Positions 34,201 to 48,721 of a DNA stretch of 64,000 bases are shown in pieces. Position 1 is the first letter of the stretch. Each line of letters starts with the position of its first letter. The translations under genes and the position numbers were made by a program. The notes under the pieces are model-generated. The model did no database searches. It saw only the letters and a list, made by a program, of their open reading frames with translations, and was not told the DNA's origin. Location of the stretch: contig NC_090947.1 in assembly GCF_040807025.1 (NCBI RefSeq), forward strand, positions 2,108,001 through 2,172,000, in the 5' to 3' direction. This DNA is from Struthio camelus. Taxonomy: Eukaryota; Chordata; Aves; Struthioniformes; Struthionidae.

Positions 34201-37200
34201 CTATCCCACCATGTCTCTGTCACTGCAATGAGATCATGGCCCTGCGACCGCACCCAGATCTCTAATTCTTCCTGTTTATTCCCCATGCTGTGTGCATTGG
34301 TATACAGGCATTTCAGAGAGCCAGTCAAGCATGCAAGCTTCCCAGGAGAGGTGCAAGAGGAGCCTCCATAGCCATGTTGCATGCTGTCTCCCCTGGCTGT
34401 ATGCACCTGCTGGAGGCATCCTGACTTGAGCGGTGTTTTACTGACTCTCCTGCCACTCTACCACTCCCCTTCCCCCATCTTGCTTAGTTTAAAGCCCTCC
34501 TTACCAGGCTGGCCAACCTGTTGGCAAAGACGTGCGTGCCCTGCTTGGTAAGGTGGATCCCATCGCTCCCCATCAGCTGTTGATCTTCAAACAGGGTCCC
34601 ACGGTCATAGAAACCAAAGCCCTGCTGCCAACACCAGCGGCGCAGCCAGCTGTTAACTTGGAAAACTCGTCTACTCCTCCTCCCGTCCTTTCCCCTCACA
34701 GGCAAGATTGAGGAGAAAACAACCTGGGCTCCCAGACACTTCACCACCATTCCCAGAGATAATAGGGAATCTTTGCTTATACAGAGCTATAGAGATTTTT
34801 GAAATACAAAGGTATTTGAAATTCTTGGAGTAATGAATGTGAAGAAATTGTATATATTTAGCTGTGAAATGCAACAGTATTTACAGGTTGTCTGCAGGTT
34901 TAGTTTGAATTAGCTTTGTCTGATAATCTACTAATTTAAATTTATGTTATTTTATTTTAATAAGCTGAGTGATATGACCTTCTTTCTTATGAATTACTTG
35001 TGATCAGGAAGGAGGAAGCTGATAAACAGATTGGATGACTTTGAAAATACACTTGATGGAATAGCTTTGTGGAATGTTGTGATGACATGTAGTATCCAGA
35101 AGATATAGTCTGCCCGTTTGAGCTGAGATAACTAGCCCCTTGGCTTTTATTGTGAAATATAAACTTCTGCATTGTGGAAAAGATTTTCTTCAGTCTCTGT
35201 TCGATATTCTAGTGCTGAGCTGAACATACTACTCATAGTTCAGGGAAATGTTGTTAATGTACAGATACTAGTGTCCACATGCAAAAACCCACAAAAATGC
35301 ATACTTTTGCATTTACACACCAGGAGAGAATCGGGAGTGAAGCCCGAGGGCAATATCAGTTTCAATAGCTTAAAAGATATTACTGTTTCAGAAAGGAGAA
35401 TTCTAAAGAGAATGTGTGTTTTTTTTTTTTTTTTAAACCTGCTCAAACTCCTTGCCATTTGGACATTGAAGCATGTCTTTAACTTACTGTCCAAACGATC
35501 TGATAAAAATGTTTGTTTAAAAATTCCAGAACTGAATTAGATGCAAATGCTTTTTAAACTTTGTAAGTGAAACTGAATGTGGTTCTTAATGCAGGTTTTT
35601 CTGCCTTCTTTTCTTAGCAACTGTTTCTGATTGAGTAAGTATTAGGTAAAAGCGCAGCGTTGAAAATACAACATCCTAATGTTATTTTCAAAAATGTTTA
35701 ACCAACCTAGCAGTCGTGATTTGAGACTTGACAATAATTTCCATTAACATTTTGAAAAAAATGTAAGCCGTTGCAATGAGAACTGCTATTGTGCTATGAT
35801 TTTAAAAAAAAAAAAAAGCACGATATGTTTATATAGTTCTGGTGCATCCAGTCAAATTATTGCAAGACTTGCAAGGAAGTGTTTGTTTTAAAGGAGCATT
35901 AGTATTCAAGTGAAAGAATATTTCCAAAAGAGCAGAAATAATATTTTAAAAACATCGTATTGGTTGCAGATGTAAGAAGAAAGATGATATTTAGTAAAAT
36001 AACTTACACTCATTTCAGTGAGGTTTTTCTATTCCTTGCAGCTGTCCAGTGATGATGCTGTAAAAAGAATCTTAGCTGGGGAAAGAGCTGATGCTAAAGG
36101 AAAACCTCCCTTGTCTAAATCTCGAGATAAAGAAAACAGAGAATCCAGAGGAGAGCAAAAAAGCCGTAGTGATAAAGAGGTAAGGATTTGCAGCCTTCCT
36201 GAGGTAAAGGGACTACTTTTTTTTTTTTTTTTAAACTCACATTTTTTTTCTTTGTGAAGTATTGCCATGTATTGAAGCTAAACTTTAACTTTACTTTATT
36301 TTTAGGGTAGAGGGGACTCTGAAATTAGAGACAAAAGCTCAAGCAGAGACAGAAAACCCAAAGAAGATTTGAAAGAAGAAAGCAAAGGAAGCGAAAAGGA
36401 AAGCGATAAATATAAGGAGAATGAAGACAAGCACAAAGACTCTGAAAGGGGCAACTTTAAGGAAGGGCACAAACAAGAAAGGGAAAGAAACAAAAGCAGA
36501 ACAGCCAAGGAGGGAAGGGAAACAGAAAAAAACAAAGGAAAAGGAGACATAGAACAAGAAAAAGATCTTGAACGTGATAAAGGAAGGGAAAGGGAGAAAA
36601 AAAAAGAAGTAGGAAGAGAAAGAGACAGACTGAAAGAAAGGGACAAAGATAAGGCTAGGGAAAAAGACAGAGACAGAGAAAGAGGAAAAGACCGGGAAAG
36701 GGAGAGAAGAAGGGACAGAGGAAAAGATGGAGAACCCTCAAGAGAACATGGAAAGGATAAAGCAGAGAAGAAGGTAATGGAAATCTTTCTTTGGGGAAAA
36801 AAAATAGCTTTTGGCATGCTGTGGTTGGGTTTGAATGTCTTTTTGAATGACCTTGCATATTTGTATTCTCTATTCATTTAACAACTAAAGTACTTTTTCT
36901 TAACAGCAGTTGCTCTTAAGTGAAAATTTCAGTGCAGGCTTGATCTGGGATGAGTATGACTGAGGCCGTGTGTATAGCTTCCTGCCTCTGTCATATTATA
37001 TCTTTATTTGAGCTATTGGGCTCCCCTGACTCTGCTTTCTGATCATCTAATATTAGCAGTTCCTTTTCTGAACTCTGCATGTCTGGATTCTCATGATGAC
37101 ATTAGATTATATTTGGCAATGACAGTTCGCAGCGACTGTTGAAGCCATGTACTTACGTTGTCTTCTGTCTCCCCAGTAATGCATGCTGTGATGGCAGCCA

Positions 37201-40200
37201 TAGTCAGCTTTTTGGAAAGAGGCTCAAAAGAGTTCTTTTGGGCCGTAATTGGTCATTAGTATCTTTCATGCTTACTTCTTCCACAGAAGGACACATAGGA
37301 TGTACATATATCTGTACTTCACATATATGCATCATAATCTGTATTTTTCTTCTGGTTTTCCAGCTGAAGCTGCTCATTTCCAACTTGATTTTTTTTCTTG
37401 AAAGAACTGAAGGGAAGCCCATCTAGATCAAATTATTTCCCTCTTGCAAGGATGCTCTATTTGTGGAAGGATCTGCAATTATTGTTGTCTGTTTGAGGGG
37501 GAACATGTTTCCACCATTACCCCGTACTTCAGGCCTTCTCTGTGTAAAGTGCTGAACTGCCTTAAGAGCCTTCTCCTCGTTGCCTTTGATTCTGTTGCCA
37601 GTTTTAATATTTTGTCCTTCTCCTCTAAATTTTTCCTATTTATTTTCTGTTGCATGCTGTTTCATAGTAGAGATTCAGGGATTAGTGGACACCAAGGACA
37701 CTTGTGTTAGGGAGTAGCTTCATTTAGTTAGATGTGAGAAAGCACTTCTGTCAGTACCTGTCTGCTGGCCTTCAGGATTCTTCCTTTCGTGATTTTACTC
37801 ATAAATATTTAACTGTGAATGTTATTTGCTTAGGCTGTTGGTATATAGTTAGTGTCTGATGCCATCTCGTTTTAATACAGGCAGTGCATTTTAGCACTGT
37901 CTGAGACTTCCCTGGGTTTCAGGAACAGGCAAGGGAGGCAAGTTTAAGAGGGCAGGTTGATGAACAAGGCTGCTATTATAACATGCTCAGTTCTACTGTA
38001 TGCTCGTTTTCCCTTTCAGATTTTTCAGGTAAGTGGCTTGCTCCTCACACATACATGGCTTCATGGTTGAGCACTTGAGTCTAAAGCGATTATTTCTTTT
38101 AGTCCACAGAGTCTGAGGAACCTGTACTTAGAAAAATGGAGAGGCCAGCTAAAGACAGCAAGTACCAGCCAGATAATGAGGTTAGTAGTACAGAAGATCT
38201 GGGAAGGTGAAACACTGAAAGTATTGCATTTTAGAATGGTTTGGGAGTCTGCATGTAAGGTAGGTAGGATTGAAAAATAAGTAGATGCCAAGTTTAGAGT
38301 TCTTAAATGGCTCTGTCAACTTGAATCAAGGGTTTTTGTTAATGGATTTATTACACTGCAGATAATACTAGTTTACTTCCTCATCTGTTGTGTGTTTGTT
38401 TTTGAATTCTTCTTAGCTTAAACAAAAAAAGTCTACTCAATTAATTTAATTTTACAGACTTTTAGTTCTGTGTGCAGATGCTTTGGGTACTTCAGGAAAA
38501 TACTTGTTTGTTCAAAACCTTCTGCTTTTTCCTGTGAATCTTTCCTTGAAATCTGTTTGATTTTTATGTACTTTAATAGAAGTTAACCGTTTTGGAAAGA
38601 AAATGAATCCAGTGTTATGTCTGAGACCTGTGTTGTGGAGCTGCATGACAGTAGGACAGGCTGGGGGCTGGTGTGCTGGAAAGCAGCTCTGCCGAGGAGG
38701 ACCTGGGAGTCCTGGTGGACACCAAGCTGACCATGAGGCGGCAATGTGCCCTTGTGGCCAAGAAGGCTGGTGGGATCCTGGGTTGCCTTAGGCAGGGTGT
38801 TGCCAGCAGGTGGAGGGAGGTGATCCTGCCCCTCTCCTCAGCCCTGGTGAGGCCCCACCTCTGGAGTACTGTGTCCACTTCTGGGCTCCCCAGTACAAGA
38901 GAGACATGGCACTGCTGGAGGGAGTGCAGCGGAGGGCTACAGAGATGATGAAGGGACTGGAGCATCTCTCCTGTGAGGAAAGGCTGAGAGCGCTGGGCCT
39001 GTTGAGCCTGGAGAAGAGAAGACTGAGAGGCGATCTGATCAATGTGTGTAAGTGTTTGAAGGGAGTATGTAAAGAAGACAGAACCAGACTCTTCTCCATG
39101 GTGCCCAGCGACAGGACAAGAGGCAACAGCAAGAGGCACAGACTGAAACCCAGGAAGTTCCATCTGAACAGGAGGACAAACTTGTTTCCTGTGAGGGTGA
39201 CTGAGCCCTGGAAGAGGTTGCCCAGAGAGGTTATGGAGTCTCTAAGGAGAGATATTCAAAACCCGCCTGGACGTGATCCTGTGCAATGTGTTGTAGATGA
39301 CCCTGCTGGAGCAGTGGGTTTGGACTAGATGATCTCCAGAGGTCCCTTCCAACCTTGGCCATTCTGTGGTACAGGCTCACTGGTTGTCTCTGAACAGTAG
39401 CTGTTTCTTGTGATACCATTGCGTCTGCATCTGTTGCTTCTTGAGACCTGAGGCAGTTTGGGGAATTACTGAGCCATATGGCTAAGTGTTTAAAGAGGGA
39501 TGCTTCTTAATCTAAAGCAGTTCAGTCTAGGAAAAAATAGGCAGGATCCCAAGTCTCAAGCAGAAGTCTCTTGGGAGTCAGTGGGCTACTGACATCATTG
39601 TGTCTTCTACATTAGATGACAAATTTTTATAGCCGTTGTTTGACTGAAATCCATCCAAACTTTTTCAGGTATTGGCACTTGGAGTGAGAGCTTATAAAAT
39701 AGTTTTAAGCCTGAAGCAAATGTTTACAGCCAAGATAAACTTCCTGCAAATTGGGTCTCTAATGGCAATTCTGAGCCTCATCCCAAACTATTGTAGTGCT
39801 CTTGGGCACCGCAATAATACACTAGTGCAGTAAAGTTCCATTTCCTGTCTTAAGTGCTTTTGGGAATGATTCCAAGGCATGTTGGTTATTACCTTAAATC
39901 TACATGACATGCTTTTCCTTTACTTGCTTGCCTAACAGTAGATGCTGCTTAGCCTTTAGGTGATGAAAACATACACTTCAGACCAGCGTGTGACAAATGG
40001 TCACCTTGTTAAGACTGTGGAAGAAGAGTGAAATGGAAATGTTAGCAATGAGTCTTTAAAGCTGGAGAACTAAGATAGGTGCACAAAGTGGTTTAGAGGA
40101 AACTCCAACATGAAATAATTGGGAAGTGCATCTTAATGGACTGGAGTTGATCATCTTGTCATCACAGTCATTTCATAGCAGGGTAATGCCTTTATTTCCA

Positions 40201-43200
40201 GGGATTTGACCTGATTTAAACTACTCTAACTCCATTTAAGTCACATGGCAGTGAAACAAGTGTATTAAAAAGAAGGGAAATCATTTCTGTGTTCATGCAA
40301 AGGCAGAGTGTTTATTTGCATTATTTTGTAGTCTCTGCTGCATAATTAATAAATCTTCAGCATCCATCTGTAGTTTTTTGTAATTACAGTGCTCAGTAGC
40401 TGAAACAACTTGAAACAACCCCTTTTAAGCGGTGGCTAATACACCAGTGTCTACATGTCACACTTCTTTTGCCTTAAAGATTGACCCCTTCACTTCTCAT
40501 TTGCTCCTGTTCCATTCACTTACCCATCCCAGGCTCATAATCCTGCTCTCTTTGCCCTCACGCTCCAAGCCACAGGTTCTCTCTCTCTTTCCAAGTCTCA
40601 CCCAGCTTCATTTCAGAATGAACTGCTTTCCTTCCACTTGATTTGGGTCTTGCTTCTTCCATGTTTGAATTAGATCCTTTCTTCGGACATGCTGCCTGTT
40701 TAGCAGCAAAAAGATATGGAAACAGTGGGGGAAATGGGAACTTTCCTTTCATGTGAGATGTCCTTGGAATTCCAGGCTGAATGGTCTGTATGCTACTTTT
40801 ATTTTAGAGAACAAATTTATTTAGAAACTCTTAATATTTTAAATATACAGTAAAGCTATCACTTAAACTTTAGTATCTGGCCATACTTCTATGAGATTAG
40901 GAATCTAGCTAAGATTCCATCTGTATTCATGGTAGTGTCTGCATTTTTCTTGCTACTAATTGTCAGAGATTGGCCTTAAAATAACATTTAAATTTTGACA
41001 GATTGACCCTCTCTCTCCTCCCCTTTTAAGATTAATGTATTTATGTGGTACCAAAGAAACCCTGTATGTTACCCATCAGGTAATAGTCATCACATGAGTA
41101 TCCATAATTTCCTGAAATTGAAGAAAAGCAAGTTTAAGTAGGAATCAAAAAGAAACATTTGACTACCACATGACTAACAACAGGGCAAGCAGTCTAAATC
41201 TAAAGGTTTCTAAGTCTTTTTTAAAAAAAAAAAAAAAAGAGAGAGAGCATACTTTTTGATTCAAGAACTAGTTGTTCTGTATCATGCTGTTTGTGATCAG
41301 AAGAAGCAAGATTGTATTTTGTTAGCTCTCGGTCCAGCTGTCTTGTGTGTCTTGTGTAAAATGAACACTTCATAGCATGACTGATTCACCTTCTAAGTAA
41401 TAAAGGTAACTTTTTGCCATTTGACAAAAAAGGTTTCAGGTTGTAGACAGACCTTCTGAGCATATGGTGCTGTTTATTTGAAAGTGGCTGCAGAATAGGT
41501 ATGTTGGTTACCCCTAAGGCAAAACACCTTGGAAAAGTCTCTTCCATTTTACAGATGGCTGCAGAAACTTTTGGCTAAAGTTTTTTGTAATATCCTGTCA
41601 CTTTTGGCCACATCTACAGTAGCTTTCATTTTTGTGACACAAACTGTGTTTCTCTGGAGCTGGTCATCTGAGTTATCCTCTTAAGTCATGTCTAATGCCC
41701 TTCTGTTTCTTTTGGAACTGATGTAGCATGTGTAATGAAACAACTGCTGAACCCAAAAAAGACATTACCCTAGAAGGAACAGAGATAATCATTCCATGGA
41801 AATCTCCTGGACGTGGCTCTTAAATATTTCTATTCCAGTATTACAAATGACCTTCTCTCTTTATGGTATCAGTTACTCATAACTGGTTCATGCAACAGAA
41901 GGCAAACATTAAAAATTATATTTAACAGGAAGGATTTTTCTGAGAGTTCTCTGTTTGACAGGTTTTAATTAGTAGAAGCTAACACCAATAGGACATCATC
42001 CTGCAGGCCTCTGTTTCAGGAAAAGATAGTTAATCAGTGTTTTTCTAATGAGCTCTATTACCACAGCAGTCATATTGACCTTAGCAAATACAGGTCTTTC
42101 CTTGTTGCTGTTGCGCACTAGTAAATTATGTGTCTTAATAATAGTAATAGCCATTTTAGAAGTAAAAAAAATGACATCAGCAAGATCTTCTCTGAGTTAT
42201 AACAGTAGATTTCTTCACAAAATCAGACCAAGTGGAGCCTGAGGATCAGTGCATAAACATCGCTGATAGAAGCTGTTCATGACATTCATGAATGCAGACT
42301 ATGAATATTGCCTGTGCGGAAAGAGGGAGGAACTAACAATTTGGCAGAATGCCTTTTCAAAGTATATTGCTCTCCTCGAACTGCTCAGTTATTAGAAGTC
42401 ATTCTTTTTGTTTCTTAACATGAAAATCAATCCATTTAAAGGTTAATAATGAAAACAAAGCAGCAGACTGGATGATTTACAGCACAATGCTGTAAGCTCT
42501 CCAAATAGAACTGTAACTACACAAACCTGGGAAGTGTGTCTATGTACATCTAGGATTCCACTTTAATATGTCTTTTTCCCGGATGGTGTGAGATGAAGTG
42601 TAATACTGGCTCCATTGACTGTTCTTTACAGTTTCTGGAGCCAGAAGAGTTACCTGTTTTATCTCCTTTCAAAAAGACTCAAGTGCTAAATATTGTGGGG
42701 TAAACCCCACAATATTGTTTTTGTATGCTACCTTACTGATTAAATATTAGCTTTTACTTTGCATCTGTTGCCAGCATGCACATGTGGCTATACAAAATGT
42801 TAAAGTGTGTTTGCAGTCACTACCTGACATAAATGACTAAATCAACTCCTCCAGAAACCTTGGTGCCTATTCTCAGCTCTTTCTGCATTAATTATTATGT
42901 TAATAATTAAATTGTCCAAAGAGCAGCAAATGTTTGAGTATACCAGATGTGGCCTGCAGGCTCTCAAAGCCAGTCTCTGATAATATGTGAACTTTACTTT
43001 TACTCCTTGCATAGTGTTGTGATTGTGAAAGATGGTAGTAATTAAAGTGAACCACTTCAATGTTACCTATTCTTTTTGAACTTTTATCTGCTTTCTTTAT
43101 AAAATGTCAGCGTTTCCTAAAGAAAGTGAAATGAAAAATATTGACTGCTTTGGTTATAGTTCAAATATAAATTGCAATAATCCAGTGAATATAGTTTATG

Positions 43201-46200
43201 TCTAAACTAGTTATGTTGTTCAGTACTACATACTGTTCATTTGGCTAGATTTTGCAAGGCATAGGATGTAGGCTTCTCTTTTGGCTTATTGAATACCAGC
43301 TTCCTGAAATTCTGAACAAGCAGGTTATAGTGCAGTAGCTGGGGTCAAGGAAATGGATCGTCTTAATTAAACTGATCGTTGATGCTGACTCTTGCTTAGA
43401 GTGCTCCCTTTCCTATAAAACACCTACAAATACTTGATCTAGTCAACTTATCTCAGTTTATATACTGTGATTTTTTTTTTTTTTCCCCCAATGGTCAGTT
43501 CCCATTTGTTTATCAAGAACTTCCATTGAGCTGGTGGTGCACTATAGCATATAAAGAAGTAACATTTGCCTTGAAAGTAAATTTATAAGTATATTCCTGG
43601 CATGTAAACTTCACCTTCTTCATGTAACTGTATCTCCAATGCCAGTGAATACACTGTTGTAAGCTTGTAGAGGTGAGATGTTGCTCTGTGCCATGGTCAT
43701 TTAAAGTAGTTTGACTGAATATGTTTACCAGTATCCTATATTTCTGAACATCTTTTTGCAGTGTTATTTTCCCTTATAGCATTTATGTTCCATTACCATA
43801 TACATAAGATATGATGGGAAATGGGGAAATGAATGTCTTAATGTGTAATTTGGCCATTTTCTCTTACAGGTTATTGGAGATATTTAACATTCGCATAGAA
43901 ATGGAACAATATGTAATTCACATTTATGTCATAAAAATGGACATTATCAGCAGGGTTGGCAGTAATTCTTGGATGCAAAACTGCATGAACTGTTAATTCA
44001 CAGAAACATTAAAAAAGCAGATAAAGAGGAAATCCTGAGAGGTGCTAAGCATATTTCGGGATTTTGAACAAGGTACAGAGATGTATTATAGGGATGGAGA
44101 GTAGAGGAAGCATAAAAAAGCATTCTATAAATCATCGTTCTGTAAATCTCGTGTCATCTGCTTTGTTCAGTTGTGGTCACTTCATCTTTAGCAAAAAATG
44201 TTGCTAATAAAATCAGGAAGTTAGGTAGAAGGACAGCAAAATTATTAGAAGCATGAATGACTTTTTGAAAGTTACTGGTTTATTATTCTGTACAGAATAA
44301 TATAAGAAGAAGGGAGCTGTGATTTCATAGTGGGTCAGATTCCATCCCTGGCTCCATTCTTCAGTTTACAAGTAGGCAGAAGTCTTCTCTGCAAATGTCA
44401 AGATTCGTCAGCAGGAGGAATGGCAGAGTAGTGCCTACCCTCCGACCCTTCTTTTGTCTAAGCTTGGCATAAATAATGGCCTCCTTCCTATCCCGATTCC
44501 ATATCGCCAGGTATTTCATCAGGCTGACAGGAGTCCTCCTTTACACCTTGCACCTCCTTTGGAGGCATTTGGACCCCAGCTGTCCCTCAGGGAGAATGAG
44601 TAGTAAATCCATGCTACATTCCACCTGTAGCAGTGACACCTCTCCCAGACCTGTTCCTTTGCTTGCTCTCACCAGGGTGCGGTTTTGAGTCCTGTTTGCT
44701 GAGCCTTTTTATAGTGCAAGTGCTGTAGCTGTCTTAGGCCTCCCTAGCACTACCTGAACATAGGCTCAATTATCCCTTCACACGCAGTCCAGATGGCCTC
44801 ATCTGGGACCAGTGTTGATGTCCTCTCTTGAGATGCTGTTGCTTACGCCCATCTTTTCCTCAACCTCCAGCCAAATGGACCTGCTGGTTTAAGTTGCTCC
44901 TTTCTAAGGACATGTGACCACTGAAGTATGTAATGTGGAGCCTTTGTAGAGAGTACTGCCACTCAGTTATTCTTTACTTCAGGCAGTGCAAGCTGTATCC
45001 AGATAAAACAAAATAATGCTTGCTTGTTTTCATTTCCTGGCCTCTCTGAGTTGCTTTGTGACTTAGGTCACAGTCCTCATAAGTGTCTTTTATTTTCCTC
45101 AAGTTCAATCTTTTCCATGTTTGCACTGTTCTTATTCTTTCTGTACTAGTTGCTGACAAAGCCCTCCTTCTATGCATTCACAGTCCCTTTTTGTGGAAAA
45201 ATAGCTACTCCTTCTCATCAGGTTATAAAGTCCTGCTTCAGGTGATCCATTGCTTGTTTGCTGGTCTTTCTGGCAGAACCCATTTCCTTAGTTTGGCCAG
45301 GGCCTTTGTCCAGGGAAGTTATCGTTTGAGTAGAAGACCAGACAAGTCTAGTGGCACTATTTTTCAGTCATCACCTCTTTACTTCTATTTTGGAATGAAG
45401 TTTAAAAAGACTTCTCAGAAGATCAAAGAGGATCTGTGTATCTCTTACAAATAGACAATTTTGCCAAAACGTTAAGGTAATTCTGGACATCTTATTCCTT
45501 TGAGTGACTCACTGCTTCTGGTTAAAAATCTGCTGACTTTTTTGAAAAAATAGACCTTATGTTTTTTTATTCCTATGCATATGGATCAATTCTGTAAGTG
45601 AATTTGTGTGTGTATATGTGCACACCCACCCACACCCACACATATGGATGTATGTAAATATATATATATAAAAATTTAAAATCGGGGGGTGTTTGTTTTT
45701 GCTTTTTGTTTTTAAGAGTGAAAACCCTACAGGAATATCAAGGCAGCCTTCAACCAAAGGATCAAGGCAGCGCACAAAACCTGGAGGAGAAGGTAAAGAG
45801 AAGGAGGATATTTTTTCTGTTAAATATGCTGGAGGGTTATTGAATAGGAATAGCATAAATACTTAAATATACTTGTTTGTTATTTCTGTAAATAAATCTT
45901 TTATGCATTTTCTGAAGAGAGCATATTTCAATCCTTTCTCGAGTATCTGAAATCGTTGTGTTTGGTCTTCAGAAATTTTGGATTTATAAATAAAAAATAT
46001 CATATTCTTCCCTCCCCCTCCCCCCCAACCCTCCCTCCCCCCCCCCCCAAAAAAAAAGGCATATTACCTGAGCTTTGATGGATGTTGATTTGATAGACAG
46101 AACGTTAAACCATTTACGTTTAGAGCGCTCCACATGCAAGCTTCAGAACAGATCAAAATAAGGTGTTAACCAGCACTGCTGGCTTTCAGACCTTCTGATG

Positions 46201-48681
46201 TTTAGTGAAGATTCCTCTGAGTATTGGAATGGTGACATGTGTTTATAGAGCTTTGATTTTTTTCTCCAGCGTCTGGCATCACAACTGTGGTCAACCGTGT
46301 TTTACCTGGGTTGATGTCTGGCTAAGATCTTGTGATTTGTGTTAGACAAGGGAAAGTGATCTGAGTGTCATCGGTACTGAATTCTTGATATCATCTTCCA
46401 CAGTAGCTTAACCAGGTGTTAAGGGAACCAAGCCTTTTGGCATTCCTGCTGAGCATCCTGGGGAAGAAAGGCCAGACGTTTGTTATCTAGGAAGTATGAG
46501 AAGGAAATGATAAGGTGTGAAAGGTCATTTTCTCTGTGCTATCCAAGAGTCGCTCCTGGTAGCGATGTGGTGATCACTCTCCTGGTCAGTGTGTGCAGTG
46601 CTAGGTCTCTGGACTGAAACCTGTTTGCGTGAATCATGTCGATGGACTGGAGGTAACTCTACGATCACTTTATCCTCGCTTCTGTGCAAAGTCTGTCAAG
46701 ACTGTCAATTGTGATAAGAGATCTGTGATGTCTGTACTTGCCCACTAGGTAGTGAATTGATATAAATGTAATTGTAGTGGTTACAGGCCATTTACTAGCC
46801 TTCTGATTCTTTGTTGACCGACGCTATTTAACATATGGTGCAATCATCAATAACGTCCCTTCTCACCTGCTGCGTAGCTTTACTAGTCAGTTGTGTTCAT
46901 CTTTTTGGACAAAGAAAAGTGAAGAAAATCATCATGAGATAGTTTTAACTGATTCCATTAAACAGTTGTGCTGTGCTTTGCAAATACATAAATTATTTTA
47001 TCTTTGAAGGTGCTTCATTGCAGTTGGTTAGGTAACTGTCTGCTGTCCTAAGTGTACTAAATATTGTATTTACATACTGATTGGAAACAAGGCTGTCTTC
47101 AGAATATCCCTAATAATTGTCTTGCAACTTTCACATCAGGAAGAAAGGAATCTAAGCTTAGTACAGTTAGCCATTCACCCGAAGAGAAGTCTAGCCCTTT
47201 GTATAAGACTGGCAAGAAGGAGAGCCTAGATGAACACCTAGGTAAGGAATAAAACCAGCTGCTAACCAGAGCTCATATAATGATAGTGCAACTGCAGTTT
47301 CTGTATTTGAGTAAGTGCCTTTTTTCCTCTACTCCTATTTCCACCACCTGATTATTTACTATGATTCAAATTTTCCCTCAGTGGTTTTGTGCCTTGAGAG
47401 CTGATATTTTACTTCTAAACCAAAAGGAAGAAGTTACTCTACATAGATCAGTTCACATCTCAGTTCAGAAGATACAGTAACACCTGTGAATTGATGCTGC
47501 TTGAAACTGCTAATTCTGGCTAAAGACTGATACTGCGCTTAGACTGATGAAGCGCGAGGACCTTCATACACTTAATATGCCGTCACCACTACTATTTTAA
47601 TTTGTGTGTTGCCATGCGTCTTTCCAAATGTCTTCTTGTTGTGTGTTTTATTTGATTTCCATGTGTCTGAGGTGAAATACTGAAGTTACGTCAGAGCTTG
47701 GGAAACGTTTTCATAACAATCAACAGCTCCGTTTTCAAAAGAGTTTGGGAAAAATTTTAAAAGATGTTCAGGCACTTCAAATACTGTAAAAAATAATCCG
47801 GCACTTGGGATATGAAGGCCTGTTGACTTAAGAGCCTAATTCAAGTTGGTGCTTATTGAAAACTTTACATCACATCTCATGTACTTATGTGCTGTGAGGT
47901 TTTAATAATTTTGTAGCTGAAAAAAACCATCTGGATTCCATTAAATTTCTTTCTTTTTTTTTTTTTTTTTTAAACTACATGGAGAGCCTTAACTGATCCT
48001 GTAATTTTTTTGCAAGAATTGCGTATTTATTTTATGGGCTGAAGTGGCACTAAAATGACCAGACACACCACATTTTATAGGATCATCTCTTCTTTAAGAT
48101 CAGTGTCCAGTTGTTCTGATTAGTGAAATATGGTTTGCCATTTATCTGTGTTTTGACTTTAAGGTAAATGTTTTGAAATACTCCTCTTTTCACGATGCAG
48201 CAGGCCAATGCACTCAAATTTCCGTTTACGTAAATGATAAATACTTTGGGGCACTCGCCCTCTTTTTGCTCTAACATAGAGGAGCTGTGATAGATGAGTA
48301 ACGGGCATATGTGCTGCAGTAAATAGTCCAAACTAAAAACCTTTTGGAGCTATGCTGATGCCTGTTGTATATTGTTCTCTATAATTACTATTGATGATGA
48401 GCAGAGCTTTTTATACTTTCTAAATATTAAATTGAGATAAATAAATGCGTAACAGGAGAACGGAAAGAGGTTATTGTCATGACTAAGCCTGTGAATGCCA
48501 ACTCACCTATTGTATATGCAAAACTGAAGTGGAGAATGGAGGATTAGTAAAGCAAAAATAATTACCATGGTAGCAAATATATTTAAAACAGGTTAAACCA
48601 GCATTTGCTCATCACTTTGTGTTAAGAGCAAATTTCTAGTGATATTGGAACAGATACATACATACACACATACATACACAT

Positions 48682-48721
<40 letters not shown>

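Larger units (their letters stand above)
31472..34752 (-). mobile_element. CR1 LINE, long 5'-truncated copy, antisense in TRAF3IP1 intron 3
   Basis: A minus-strand CR1 retrotransposon of about 3.3 kb. In element order it holds the end of ORF1 (34750-34484), the endonuclease (34406-33474) and the reverse transcriptase (33301-31547) of ORF2, and a 3' tail ending in ATTCTGTGAT form at about 31472. The tail GGTTGGAAGGGACC and the RT/EN motifs identify CR1. It is truncated at the 5' end within ORF1. Good frame preservation suggests a fairly young insertion. Target-site duplications could not be defined by eye. Confidence 0.95.
38181..45716 (+). other. TRAF3IP1: TRAF3IP1 intron 6
   Basis: A 7.5 kb intron with a CR1 fragment (38650-39370), a 28-base palindrome (42689-42716), A/T runs near 41220-41237 and 43470-43484, and GT/CA/TA sequence near 45606-45672. 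No additional exon was supported. Confidence 0.7.

Noticed and set aside
36302-36877. 191-codon minus ORF rich in Leu and Ser
   Set aside because: Reverse-strand shadow of the purine-rich TRAF3IP1 exon 5.
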